DNA of 8,649 nucleotides, taken from NCBI GenBank assembly GCA_002333125.1, contig DDBM01000001.1, positions 1-8,649 of the forward strand. The letters are read 5' to 3'. The position numbers and the translations under genes were made by a program. Source of the DNA: Moraxellaceae bacterium UBA2032. Lineage in GTDB: Bacteria; Pseudomonadota; Gammaproteobacteria; Pseudomonadales; Moraxellaceae. The notes beneath the pieces were generated by a model that worked only from the letters and a program-made list of their open reading frames with translations, did no database searches and had not been told where the DNA came from. This document shows, piece by piece, positions 1-5,446 of the stretch (within the stretch, counting starts at the first letter, position 1; each line of letters begins with the position of its first letter).

Positions 1-72
1 TTAGAAAACATTGCCGTTGAACCAAGTCGATTGGCAGATGAGTCTATTTTAGTTAAAGAGTTATTGGCTTGA
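1..72 (+). CDS. C-terminal end of an unidentified protein (5' truncated)
   Basis: Frame 1 is open from the window edge to a TGA at 70-72 and encodes 23 residues ending in SILVKELLA. The short peptide is charged and helix-like, with no recognisable motif, so I cannot name the product. It is taken as the end of a real gene because it stops just before a stem-loop and faces the minus-strand kinase gene tail to tail, leaving only 36 bases between them. The start and most of the gene lie outside the window. It could also be a chance open frame, since 72 bases is little evidence. Confidence 0.45.
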   Translation, partial: LENIAVEPSRLADESILVKELLA

Positions 73-79
73 TTAGTAG

Positions 80-98
80 GGTGGGTTATTAACCCACC
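80..98. terminator. Stem-loop between two convergent genes, possible bidirectional terminator
   Basis: GGTGGGTT (80-87) and AACCCACC (91-98) form a perfect 8-bp stem around a 3-base loop. It lies between the stop of the plus-strand gene (72) and the stop of the minus-strand kinase gene (109), where a shared terminator is expected. Neither side carries a proper T run, so it may be weak or act mainly as a 3'-end stabiliser. Confidence 0.5.
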
Positions 99-108
99 TA
101 AGCCAAGT

Positions 109-1413
109 TTAAGTATTAAGATAGGTCATTAAGGGTTTATGTAAATTCATATGTACGCCTAAGTTTACAAAGTTCCAATAATGCCCACCAATGGCGCGAT
201 TAACCATCATGGTTTCGGCACTGGGTTGAAAGCTATCCCAATACTTCATTAACGATTTAATTTGTTTTAACACTTGCTCGTGTACTTGGCTTTTGCCAAA
301 GTCAAATTGTTGGTCTTTGAGTGGGGCTAATAAAATCTCAATCCATTGTAAATAGTATTCGGGTGGCACAATGCCTACCTCTGTTCTTACGCCTATATCA
401 CGTAACACAATCTCAACAGTGGCATAATCATTAACGAGTGATGCACGAACCAAGCGTTTCATGTCGGCCACCAAAATAGGATTAAGGCGTTTTACACAGC
501 CAAAATCATACATAATTAACGTGCCATCGGGTCTAAAAGCAAAGTTGCCAGGGTGAGAGTCGCAGTGTAGCGCGTGTAAATGATACATTTCTTCGCATAA
601 CACATTAAATAAACGCTCGCCAATCTCATTACGCACCACTTGTGAGTAGTCTTTAGCGGTTTGAATACTATCACCGCCTTCATAACTCAGCGTTAATACA
701 CGACGGCTCGAATACTCACTAAAGACTTTAGGAATAATCACTTTGTCGTCAGTGGCATGAAAAGCTCTAAACTCAATTAAATTAGCTGCTTCTTGCACAT
801 AATCTAATTCGGCATGAAGTGAGGTGCGAATTTCTTCAAAGAGTTTTTCTTGTAGCTCTTTGCTTAGTTTAATCACACCTGCCAACTTTAAAGCCATGCG
901 TAAATGTTTTAAATCAGACTCACAACATTCATCAACCGCAGGATATTGCACTTTAACAATCACATCTTCGCCAGTAATTAATTTGGCGCGATGCACTTGA
1001 CCAATAGACGCGGCGGCAAACGGTGTTTCTTCAAACTCGGCAAATTTTTGGTGTGGTTTTGCGCCTAATTCGCGTAACACTTGCTGTTCAATGAGGCTAA
1101 ACGGCATGGGTGGTGCTTCTTTTTGCAGTTTGGTCATGGCGGCGGCAATTTCGGGCGGAAAAATATCTTGATATTGTGAGGCGATTTGGCCTACCTTCAT
1201 CACTGCGCCTTTCATTTCGCCTAAAGTATTGGCAATTTGTTTACCAATTTCGTGGTACATATCACTGCGTGCTTCGGCTTTTTGTTCGGCAGAACCGACT
1301 AAACTTTTAACCGAGTTACTCATCACTTTGCCTGTAATACTGGCGGTCATGCCTGCTAAACGCATAAAACGTTTGGTTGGTGTACTGGCGTGAGATTTAT
1401 TATTGTCGCTCAT
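109..1413 (-). CDS. ABC1/AarF/UbiB-family atypical protein kinase-like protein
   Basis: This 434-residue protein belongs to the ABC1 (AarF/UbiB/Coq8) family of atypical kinases, which support ubiquinone biosynthesis or lipid homeostasis at the membrane. Visible motifs (numbered from this start) are the family-specific KVGQ at 73-76, the Ala-rich nucleotide loop AAASIGQVHRA at about 133-143, the ATP-contacting Lys in VKVQ (K154), the ExD-type motif in ELDYVQEA near 202, the catalytic loop HCDSHPGN at 283-290 and the metal-binding DFG at 303-305. All key residues are kept, so it should bind nucleotide. It is shorter than E. coli UbiB (about 546 residues) and shows no C-terminal membrane hairpin, so it is probably a UbiB paralogue rather than UbiB itself. 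The frame is open to an ATG at 1494, but the start at 1413 is preferred: homologues begin close to the KRFMRLAGMTASITG segment, and a good promoter lies between the two candidate starts. No rutE, fimX or quinone gene is linked in the same operon. Confidence 0.9.
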   Translation of the reverse strand: MSDNNKSHASTPTKRFMRLAGMTASITGKVMSNSVKSLVGSAEQKAEARSDMYHEIGKQIANTLGEMKGAVMKVGQIASQYQDIFPPEIAAAMTKLQKEAPPMPFSLIEQQVLRELGAKPHQKFAEFEETPFAAASIGQVHRAKLITGEDVIVKVQYPAVDECCESDLKHLRMALKLAGVIKLSKELQEKLFEEIRTSLHAELDYVQEAANLIEFRAFHATDDKVIIPKVFSEYSSRRVLTLSYEGGDSIQTAKDYSQVVRNEIGERLFNVLCEEMYHLHALHCDSHPGNFAFRPDGTLIMYDFGCVKRLNPILVADMKRLVRASLVNDYATVEIVLRDIGVRTEVGIVPPEYYLQWIEILLAPLKDQQFDFGKSQVHEQVLKQIKSLMKYWDSFQPSAETMMVNRAIGGHYWNFVNLGVHMNLHKPLMTYLNT

Positions 1414-1448
1414 GTGACAGTCCAAAAAGGAAGTGATGTTGGTGTTCA

Positions 1449-1476
1449 ATGCTAAAGTTATCTGGCTGATTGTCAA
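1449..1476 (-). promoter_or_regulatory. Candidate sigma70 promoter of the ABC1 kinase gene
   Basis: On the minus strand a perfect -35 hexamer TTGACA (complement of 1471-1476) is followed after 16 bases by TAGCAT (complement of 1449-1454), which matches 4 of 6 bases of the -10 consensus. Transcription would begin near 1442, leaving a leader of about 30 bases before the ATG at 1413. This placement argues against the longer reading frame that starts at 1494, since that start would not be in the transcript. Confidence 0.45.
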
Positions 1477-1485
1477 TGTGCCATG

Positions 1486-1532
1486 TGTCATCATAAGTGG
1501 TTATCAGTTATCAGTGTCATCATGTTGTCATC
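1486..1532. repeat. Three direct copies of TGTCATC plus a tandem TTATCAG pair in a divergent promoter region
   Basis: TGTCATC occurs in the same orientation at 1486-1492, 1515-1521 and 1526-1532; the last two are 11 bases apart, about one helical turn. Between them a heptamer TTATCAG is tandemly duplicated at 1501-1514. The cluster sits upstream of the kinase promoter and upstream of the divergent GRDP-like gene, so it could be a regulator binding array. This is pattern evidence only and no regulator is identified. Confidence 0.35.
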
Positions 1533-1538
1533 TAAATA

Positions 1539-1558
1539 ATTTATTTATGGAAATAAAT
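1539..1558. promoter_or_regulatory. AT-rich perfect palindrome upstream of the GRDP-like gene
   Basis: ATTTATTT (1539-1546) and AAATAAAT (1551-1558) form an 8-bp inverted repeat around ATGG, 46 bases upstream of the GRDP-like start. It could be an operator or a site of easy DNA opening. Being pure A/T in its arms, it could also arise by chance in an AT-rich intergenic region. A TTGTCA at 1525-1530 might serve as a -35 for the plus-strand gene, but no good -10 follows at the right distance. Confidence 0.3.
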
Positions 1559-1604
1559 AAAAAACATTAACCTAAGCCAACAGAGTGGGCTGGAGAAAAT
1601 AATA

Positions 1605-2258
1605 ATGATATGGTTTGTATGTATTGTCGCGTTGGTTGTATTTGTCTTTTACTATCAGCGGCAGATTTATCAAAAGCGTTTATTAGTCATCAAAAACTTA
1701 CGTTTTGATGCATCAATTACGCGCCGCCTTGCCGATAAATATCCGCACTTAACATCATCCCAAACACAGCAAGTCTTAGAAGGTTTGCGCGATTATTTTT
1801 ATATAGTGCTAATGGCGCGTGGCAAAGGCATGTTAAGTATGCCCTCACAAGCGGTGGACGAAGCATGGCACGCCTTTATTTTATCAACCAAAGCCTATAA
1901 TAGTTTTTGTAGGCGGGCTTTTGGTAAGTTTTTACATCATCATCCTGCTGAAACGATGACGACCCAAACCCAAGCTAGCAACGGGATAAAGCGCACATGG
2001 AACTTGGCGTGTCGCCACGAAAATATTAATGCCGCTAACCCTCAAAGAATGCCTCGATTATTTGCCCTAGATGGTGAGTTTAAAATTGCGAATGGTTTTG
2101 TATATAGCTTGCATTGTATGGCACTAGGTGCAGCAGCTAATAGTTATTGTGCCAGTAATATTGGCAGCGGTTGTGGTGGTGGTTGCTCAAGTGGTAACAG
2201 TAATGATAGTGACAGCAGTAGTGATAGTGGTTGTGGCGGAGGATGTGGAGGGGATTAG
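1605..2258 (+). CDS. Membrane-anchored GRDP-like (DUF1399-type) protein with Cys/Gly-rich tail
   Basis: This is a 217-residue protein of unknown function. Residues 1-17 form a hydrophobic N-terminal segment (WFVCIVALVVFVFYY) followed by basic residues, so it is probably an uncleaved anchor with a cytoplasmic body. Residues 84-114 carry the signature of glycine-rich-domain-protein-like (GRDP/DUF1399) domains: VDEAWHAFIL, then Tyr98, Cys102, FG at 106-107 and LHHHP at 110-114. A second conserved-looking block, RLFALDGEF...GFVYSLHC, covers about 151-171. The tail (186-217) is low complexity and holds two CGGGC units (C190/C194 and C210/C214) separated by a Ser/Asp/Asn linker; the protein has nine Cys in all, which hints at metal binding or disulfides. 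The start is supported by GGAG at 1592-1595, nine bases upstream. The gene stands alone: it is divergent from the kinase gene and convergent with rutE. Family placement is from remembered motifs; its function is unknown. Confidence 0.85.
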   Translation: MIWFVCIVALVVFVFYYQRQIYQKRLLVIKNLRFDASITRRLADKYPHLTSSQTQQVLEGLRDYFYIVLMARGKGMLSMPSQAVDEAWHAFILSTKAYNSFCRRAFGKFLHHHPAETMTTQTQASNGIKRTWNLACRHENINAANPQRMPRLFALDGEFKIANGFVYSLHCMALGAAANSYCASNIGSGCGGGCSSGNSNDSDSSSDSGCGGGCGGD

Positions 2259-2259
2259 G

Positions 2260-2309
2260 CTTCGACTCCGCTCAGCCAACGCAAAAATGCGCCCTGAGCG
2301 GAGTCGAAG
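2260..2309. repeat. REP-like palindromic element at the end of the GRDP-like gene
   Basis: CTTCGACTCCGCTCAG (2260-2275) and CTGAGCGGAGTCGAAG (2294-2309) are perfect 16-bp inverted arms. The 18-base loop holds a second small stem, CGCA (2280-2283) with TGCG (2288-2291), around AAAA. The arm resembles the dispersed CTGAGC...GTCGAAG palindromes common in many bacterial genomes; their translations, such as ALSGVEG, are familiar annotation artefacts. The element begins one base after the stop codon at 2256-2258 and lies between two convergent genes, so it may also serve as a transcription terminator or mRNA 3'-end block for both. Copy number elsewhere cannot be judged here. Confidence 0.85.
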
Positions 2310-2333
2310 GGGGATTTAGTCTGAGCAAAAAAA

Positions 2334-2924
2334 TTAAACAATCAATGCAGCTTGCTCAAAACTTAATCGTGGATTACGTGGGTGTAATTTGCTTACATCG
2401 CCATAACCTAAGTTAATTAAAAAGTTAGAGCGGGTATTAGTACCAGCAAAAAAGGCCGCATCAACTGCGGTATTATCAAAACCCGACATTGCGCCTGTAT
2501 CTAAGCCTAAAGCGCGTGCCGCCATAATTAAATAAGCCCCTTGTAATGAGCTATTTCTAAAGGCGGTGTCATCAATTAACGCCTGATTACCCACAAACCA
2601 TGATTTGGCATCGGTTTGTGGAAAGAGTTGCGGTAAATGTTCGTAAAAGTTGTAGTCGGTAGCCACAATCACGGTCACAGGCGCGTTCATCGTTTTAGCC
2701 ACATTACCTTCGGCTAAAGCAGGTTTGAGCTTGGTTTTAGCTTCGGGGCTAGTGATAAAGACAAAACGAGCAGGTGAGCCATTAGTCGAGGTGGGTGCAA
2801 GCTTAGTGAGTTCATACAATTCGTGTAATTGCTCGGTTGTTACCGCTTTATCTTGCCATGCCGAAAAAGTACGCGCTTGAGTAAAAAGTTGATTTAAAGT
2901 GCTGTTGTCTAAAGGTGTGTGCAT
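2334..2924 (-). CDS. rutE: RutE/HadB-family nitroreductase (malonic semialdehyde reductase-like)
   Basis: This 196-residue flavoprotein of the nitroreductase superfamily is close in length and sequence to E. coli RutE, which uses FMN and NAD(P)H to reduce malonic semialdehyde to 3-hydroxypropionate in pyrimidine degradation. Matching blocks are LFTQART near 13-19, the FMN-region segment [14 protein letters not shown] (43-56), [16 protein letters not shown] (95-110), the stretch from [11 protein letters not shown] to GAMSGFD (123-150), and [11 protein letters not shown] with PRLSFEQA at the C-terminus. The protein is complete. No other rut genes (rutA-D, F, G) lie in the window, so the physiological substrate may be another aldehyde, enone or nitro compound. 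Translation starts at the ATG complementary to 2922-2924, with AAGAG eight bases upstream; that site is buried in an inverted repeat described separately. The gene lies downstream of fimX on the same strand, but 226 bases and a repeat element separate them, so it is probably transcribed independently. Confidence 0.9.
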   Translation of the reverse strand: MHTPLDNSTLNQLFTQARTFSAWQDKAVTTEQLHELYELTKLAPTSTNGSPARFVFITSPEAKTKLKPALAEGNVAKTMNAPVTVIVATDYNFYEHLPQLFPQTDAKSWFVGNQALIDDTAFRNSSLQGAYLIMAARALGLDTGAMSGFDNTAVDAAFFAGTNTRSNFLINLGYGDVSKLHPRNPRLSFEQAALIV

Positions 2925-2931
2925 GATGCGT

Positions 2932-2968
2932 GCTCTTATGCAAATCTGGATGAGATAAGCATAAGAGC
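2932..2968 (-). promoter_or_regulatory. Inverted repeat overlapping the ribosome binding site of the nitroreductase gene
   Basis: GCTCTTATGC (2932-2941) and GCATAAGAGC (2959-2968) are perfect 10-bp arms separated by 17 bases, just upstream of the rutE-like start. In the minus-strand transcript the start-proximal arm contains AAGAG, the only good Shine-Dalgarno candidate. A folded leader would therefore hide the ribosome binding site. As DNA, the two arms are centred 27 bases apart and could instead be a dimeric operator. Confidence 0.5.
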
Positions 2969-3066
2969 GTAGTGATTTTTTAGCTAGAGAAGCAATGAGA
3001 CAATGGGTGTTGCTTAAAAAGAAACACCTACAGTTTAGGACTTACGCGGTTATCGTTTTGATTTAG

Positions 3067-3136
3067 CCCTCACCCCAACCCTCTCCCGAAAGGCGAGGGA
3101 GTCCTCTCTCCCTGTGGGAGAGAGCTAGAGTGAGGG
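3067..3136. repeat. CT/GA-rich dispersed inverted-repeat element downstream of fimX
   Basis: The outer arms CCCTCAC (3067-3073) and GTGAGGG (3130-3136) enclose two further stems: CTCTCTCCC (3104-3112) with GGGAGAGAG (3116-3124), a perfect 9-bp hairpin with a 3-base loop, and CTCCC (3083-3087) with GGGAG (3097-3101). The sequence belongs to a familiar class of dispersed repeats in proteobacteria that begin CCCTCACCCCAACCCTCTCCC and whose chance translations read like LALSHRERG. It starts 14 bases after the fimX stop, so it is well placed to end or protect the fimX transcript. No transposase is nearby. Confidence 0.75.
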
Positions 3137-3150
3137 AGAGTTTTAAGCTG

Positions 3151-5235
3151 TTATTCGCCGCTTTCGTAAACCATGTTTTCGGAGGGAGGTTGTAAATAGT
3201 AGCCTTGTAAATAACGCACACCCATTGTCCACAATTTAGACACGGTTGCGGCATTTTCTACATAAGACACAATCACACGTTTATTTAGCCCATTAAGCTC
3301 ACCTGCCATCTTTTTAGTGTTATCTAAATTGGTTTCTTGAGTTAAGTCTTGGGTAAATGAGCGGTCAAGTTTGATATATTCCGCTTCAACATGGTTAAGA
3401 GTATTGGTTGGATTAAGTGTACAACCAAAGTTAGTAATAGAAACTGCAATACCATGTCCATTTAAGGCAGTAGCTTGTTCTTTGGCATTTTTTAAGTAAG
3501 TAATAACATCATTTTCGGAGAATTGAATCACTAAAGGTTTGCCTTTAGGATCAATGGCTTTGGATAGTTTGGCAATGAGTTCGGGTAAGGTTGAATCTTG
3601 TAGCGACTCAGCGGTTAAATTAATTAACAAACGACTATTAGGATGACGTGCTAAATGCTCTTTAAGACGCTTACAGGCATTAATTAACACCCAACGGTCA
3701 ATTTTACTACCTAGTTGATAACGCTGTGCGACATCTAAAAATTCATCAGGTGCCATTACCTTGCCATCGGCTAAGGGAAGGCGTACAAACACTTCATAAA
3801 ATTGTGCGGTTTCATCTTCCACGTCAAATAATGGCTGAAACAGAATTTTAAATTTATTGTGTTCGAGGGCTTCAACTAATAACTCGCGTAAAGCCGAGTC
3901 ATTGGCAGCGGCATTTTCGGCAGGGTTATATACATTAATGCCATTACCTGCACCTTTAGTATCCATTTTAACTTTGGCAGAAGCATTAACAGCACGAGTT
4001 AATAATTCGGGTACATCAGGTGCGGTTTCGCCAATCATTGCCACACCAATACTAAGTGAGGTTTGAATGGTTTTACCATTGGGAATATCAAACAAACGCT
4101 CATAAACAGCTTGGCATACGCTTTCTGCGCGTTTTTTAGCATCTTCTACATTGCAATCTTGTAAAATAACACTAAAGACGTTATCGCTAAAGCGGGCTAA
4201 TAATGCGACAGGAAAGCTACCTTCGAGCAATTTAGCTAGGGCTATTACCACATTGTCGGCACCCACAATGCCTGCATTAGCGGTAATATAAGGAAGATTA
4301 TCAATCGCCATATAAAATAAAGCACTTTGGGCTTTATCACGGCGCGCTACTAAGAGAGTTTCTTCCAGTGCTTCTTCTAAACGTAAACGGTTAGGTAAGC
4401 CTGTTAAGGTATCAATCGAAGTGGCTGCTTTGAGTTGCTCGGCTAATAGCGTAGCTTTGCCTTCATTATCATCACGACGAATAATAATTTGCGTACAGCG
4501 TTCACCATCATAACTCGCAGTAGATAGCTGCATCATGGCATCAATTTGGTCGCCATCTGCTTTTACACCATGAAATTTGAGGTCTTTAGAAATCTTTTCG
4601 CCTTTACTATAAGAGCGTAAATAATCTTTAAAGTTGGCTAAATCCTGTTTGCCAACAAGGTCAATCATGGGCATGCCTTCGAGGTCATCACCCGATTCAT
4701 AACCAAAAAGCTCTACATAGGCGTTATTGGCATAAATGTGCATACCATCATGCACATAGGCAATGGCATCACGTGAGTTTTGGAGCAGTAGTTGGCAGCG
4801 TTTTTCGGTTTCTTTTAAAAAAGATTCGGCGGCACGTTTGGCACGGCGATGATATAAATTTTGTAGTTCACGGCGAATAGCAAACACAATATGTTGATGC
4901 TGATTATAAACAATGGCATCAACAGCATTATTTTCTAAAGCTTCAACAATAATATCTTCATCATATTCATTAATTAATACAATTAACGGAATGTCTTTAT
5001 CGGAGTCACGAATGTGCGCTAGGGCATCGGTAAAATTACCATCACTCATCCCTTCTGCGGCTAAAACCAAATCCCATACTTGATTTTTAATAAGGTCTTT
5101 AAAATCTTCTAGCGTAGCAATTAATTGTGGGCGTGTTGGCGTACCTGCACCTTTAAGTGTTTTAATAATATCTTCTGTGTTGTCTGCGGATGAGTGCAAT
5201 ACCAACAAGCGCAAGGTTTCACTTTTAGTGGCCAT
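3151..5235 (-). CDS. fimX: FimX-type c-di-GMP receptor (REC-PAS-degenerate GGDEF-degenerate EAL)
   Basis: This 694-residue cytoplasmic protein matches FimX, which controls type IV pilus assembly and twitching by binding c-di-GMP. Domains (numbered from this start): REC-like at about 7-125 with no phosphoacceptor Asp at the end of beta3 (WDLVLAAEG); PAS at about 145-255 with the FimX-like segment KRCQLLLQNSRDAIAYVHDG; GGDEF at about 275-435, which keeps DTLTGLPNR but has SDNVF (350-354) for GGDEF; EAL at about 445-690, which has EVF (481-483) for EAL and TNFG (601-604) for DDFG, and has lost the late catalytic Glu (IVSYVE). Both enzyme domains should therefore be inactive. The end, YLQGYYLQPPSENM, closely resembles the FimX C-terminus. 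The frame is open to an ATG at 5268, but MATKSETLRLLVL from 5235 aligns with known FimX starts and has AGGA 11 bases upstream. Its upstream neighbour is a PilZ-like gene. Role and inactivity are inferred from residues. Confidence 0.92.
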   Translation of the reverse strand: MATKSETLRLLVLHSSADNTEDIIKTLKGAGTPTRPQLIATLEDFKDLIKNQVWDLVLAAEGMSDGNFTDALAHIRDSDKDIPLIVLINEYDEDIIVEALENNAVDAIVYNQHQHIVFAIRRELQNLYHRRAKRAAESFLKETEKRCQLLLQNSRDAIAYVHDGMHIYANNAYVELFGYESGDDLEGMPMIDLVGKQDLANFKDYLRSYSKGEKISKDLKFHGVKADGDQIDAMMQLSTASYDGERCTQIIIRRDDNEGKATLLAEQLKAATSIDTLTGLPNRLRLEEALEETLLVARRDKAQSALFYMAIDNLPYITANAGIVGADNVVIALAKLLEGSFPVALLARFSDNVFSVILQDCNVEDAKKRAESVCQAVYERLFDIPNGKTIQTSLSIGVAMIGETAPDVPELLTRAVNASAKVKMDTKGAGNGINVYNPAENAAANDSALRELLVEALEHNKFKILFQPLFDVEDETAQFYEVFVRLPLADGKVMAPDEFLDVAQRYQLGSKIDRWVLINACKRLKEHLARHPNSRLLINLTAESLQDSTLPELIAKLSKAIDPKGKPLVIQFSENDVITYLKNAKEQATALNGHGIAVSITNFGCTLNPTNTLNHVEAEYIKLDRSFTQDLTQETNLDNTKKMAGELNGLNKRVIVSYVENAATVSKLWTMGVRYLQGYYLQPPSENMVYESGE

Positions 5236-5275
5236 AGGGATAAAAATCCTAAATAAAATCAATGTCATCTTATGC

Positions 5276-5299
5276 CTAAATCATTGTCAAATGATTTAG
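5276..5299. promoter_or_regulatory. 24-bp perfect palindrome in the fimX 5' region
   Basis: CTAAATCATT (5276-5285) and AATGATTTAG (5290-5299) are perfect 10-bp inverted arms around GTCA. The site lies 41 bases upstream of the chosen fimX start, between it and the likely promoter. On the minus strand the right arm and spacer include TTGACA (complement of 5285-5290), so a repressor bound here could block a promoter using that -35; the matching -10 (TGACAT) is poor. It could be an operator or a leader hairpin; there is no T run to suggest a terminator. Confidence 0.5.
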
Positions 5300-5312
5300 C
5301 GTCAGTCTTTGT

Positions 5313-5321
5313 ACTATAGCA
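5313..5321 (-). promoter_or_regulatory. Candidate extended -10 promoter of fimX
   Basis: On the minus strand TGC followed by TATAGT (complement of 5313-5321) fits an extended -10 element, with 5 of 6 bases of TATAAT. The -35 region has no good hexamer, which is typical of extended -10 promoters. Transcription would start near 5306, giving a leader of about 70 bases that contains the palindrome at 5276-5299. The call rests on a short consensus match only. Confidence 0.35.
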
Positions 5322-5357
5322 AAATTTGTACCAATATAGTTTTTTATCCTAATACAT

Positions 5358-5392
5358 CATGTTGCTACCTAGATTTAGGCTTATGCAACATG
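5358..5392. repeat. Nested inverted repeat between the PilZ-like gene and fimX
   Basis: The outer arms CATGTTGC (5358-5365) and GCAACATG (5385-5392) are perfect over 8 bp. Inside them CCTA (5368-5371) and TAGG (5376-5379) form a second stem. The inner part carries GATTTAGGC (5372-5380), the reverse complement of GCCTAAATC found at 5274-5282 beside the fimX palindrome. It lies 55 bases beyond the PilZ-like stop, so it may be a transcript-end structure, though no T run follows on the minus strand. It could also be a cruciform operator. Confidence 0.45.
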
Positions 5393-5446
5393 GGTATTAA
5401 TTATAACTTGTTAGTGTTTGCCACAAAATATACCTAAGCTGAATAT

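Noticed and set aside
1414..1494. N-terminal extension of the ABC1 kinase from the ATG at 1494
   Set aside because: The extra 27 residues do not resemble the family, no ribosome binding site precedes the ATG, and a good promoter lies within this stretch.
2231..2416. Plus-strand open frame of 61 codons over the REP-like palindrome (translation contains ALSGVEG)
   Set aside because: It is the well-known translation artefact of this palindrome class and overlaps two better genes.
3006..3047. GGTGTT/AACACC hairpin (3006-3011, 3023-3028) and TTTAGGACTTACGC (3034-3047), which recalls ends of some insertion sequences
   Set aside because: The stem is only 6 bp with no T run, and no matching inverted end or transposase is present in the window.
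3063..3254. Minus-strand open frame of 63 codons ending in LSHRERG...GEG
   Set aside because: It is produced by the CT/GA-rich repeat and the out-of-frame end of fimX.
3151..5235. Possible frameshift or sequencing damage behind the non-consensus GGDEF and EAL motifs
   Set aside because: The frame is continuous, and flanking conserved segments match FimX, a family known for these degenerate motifs.
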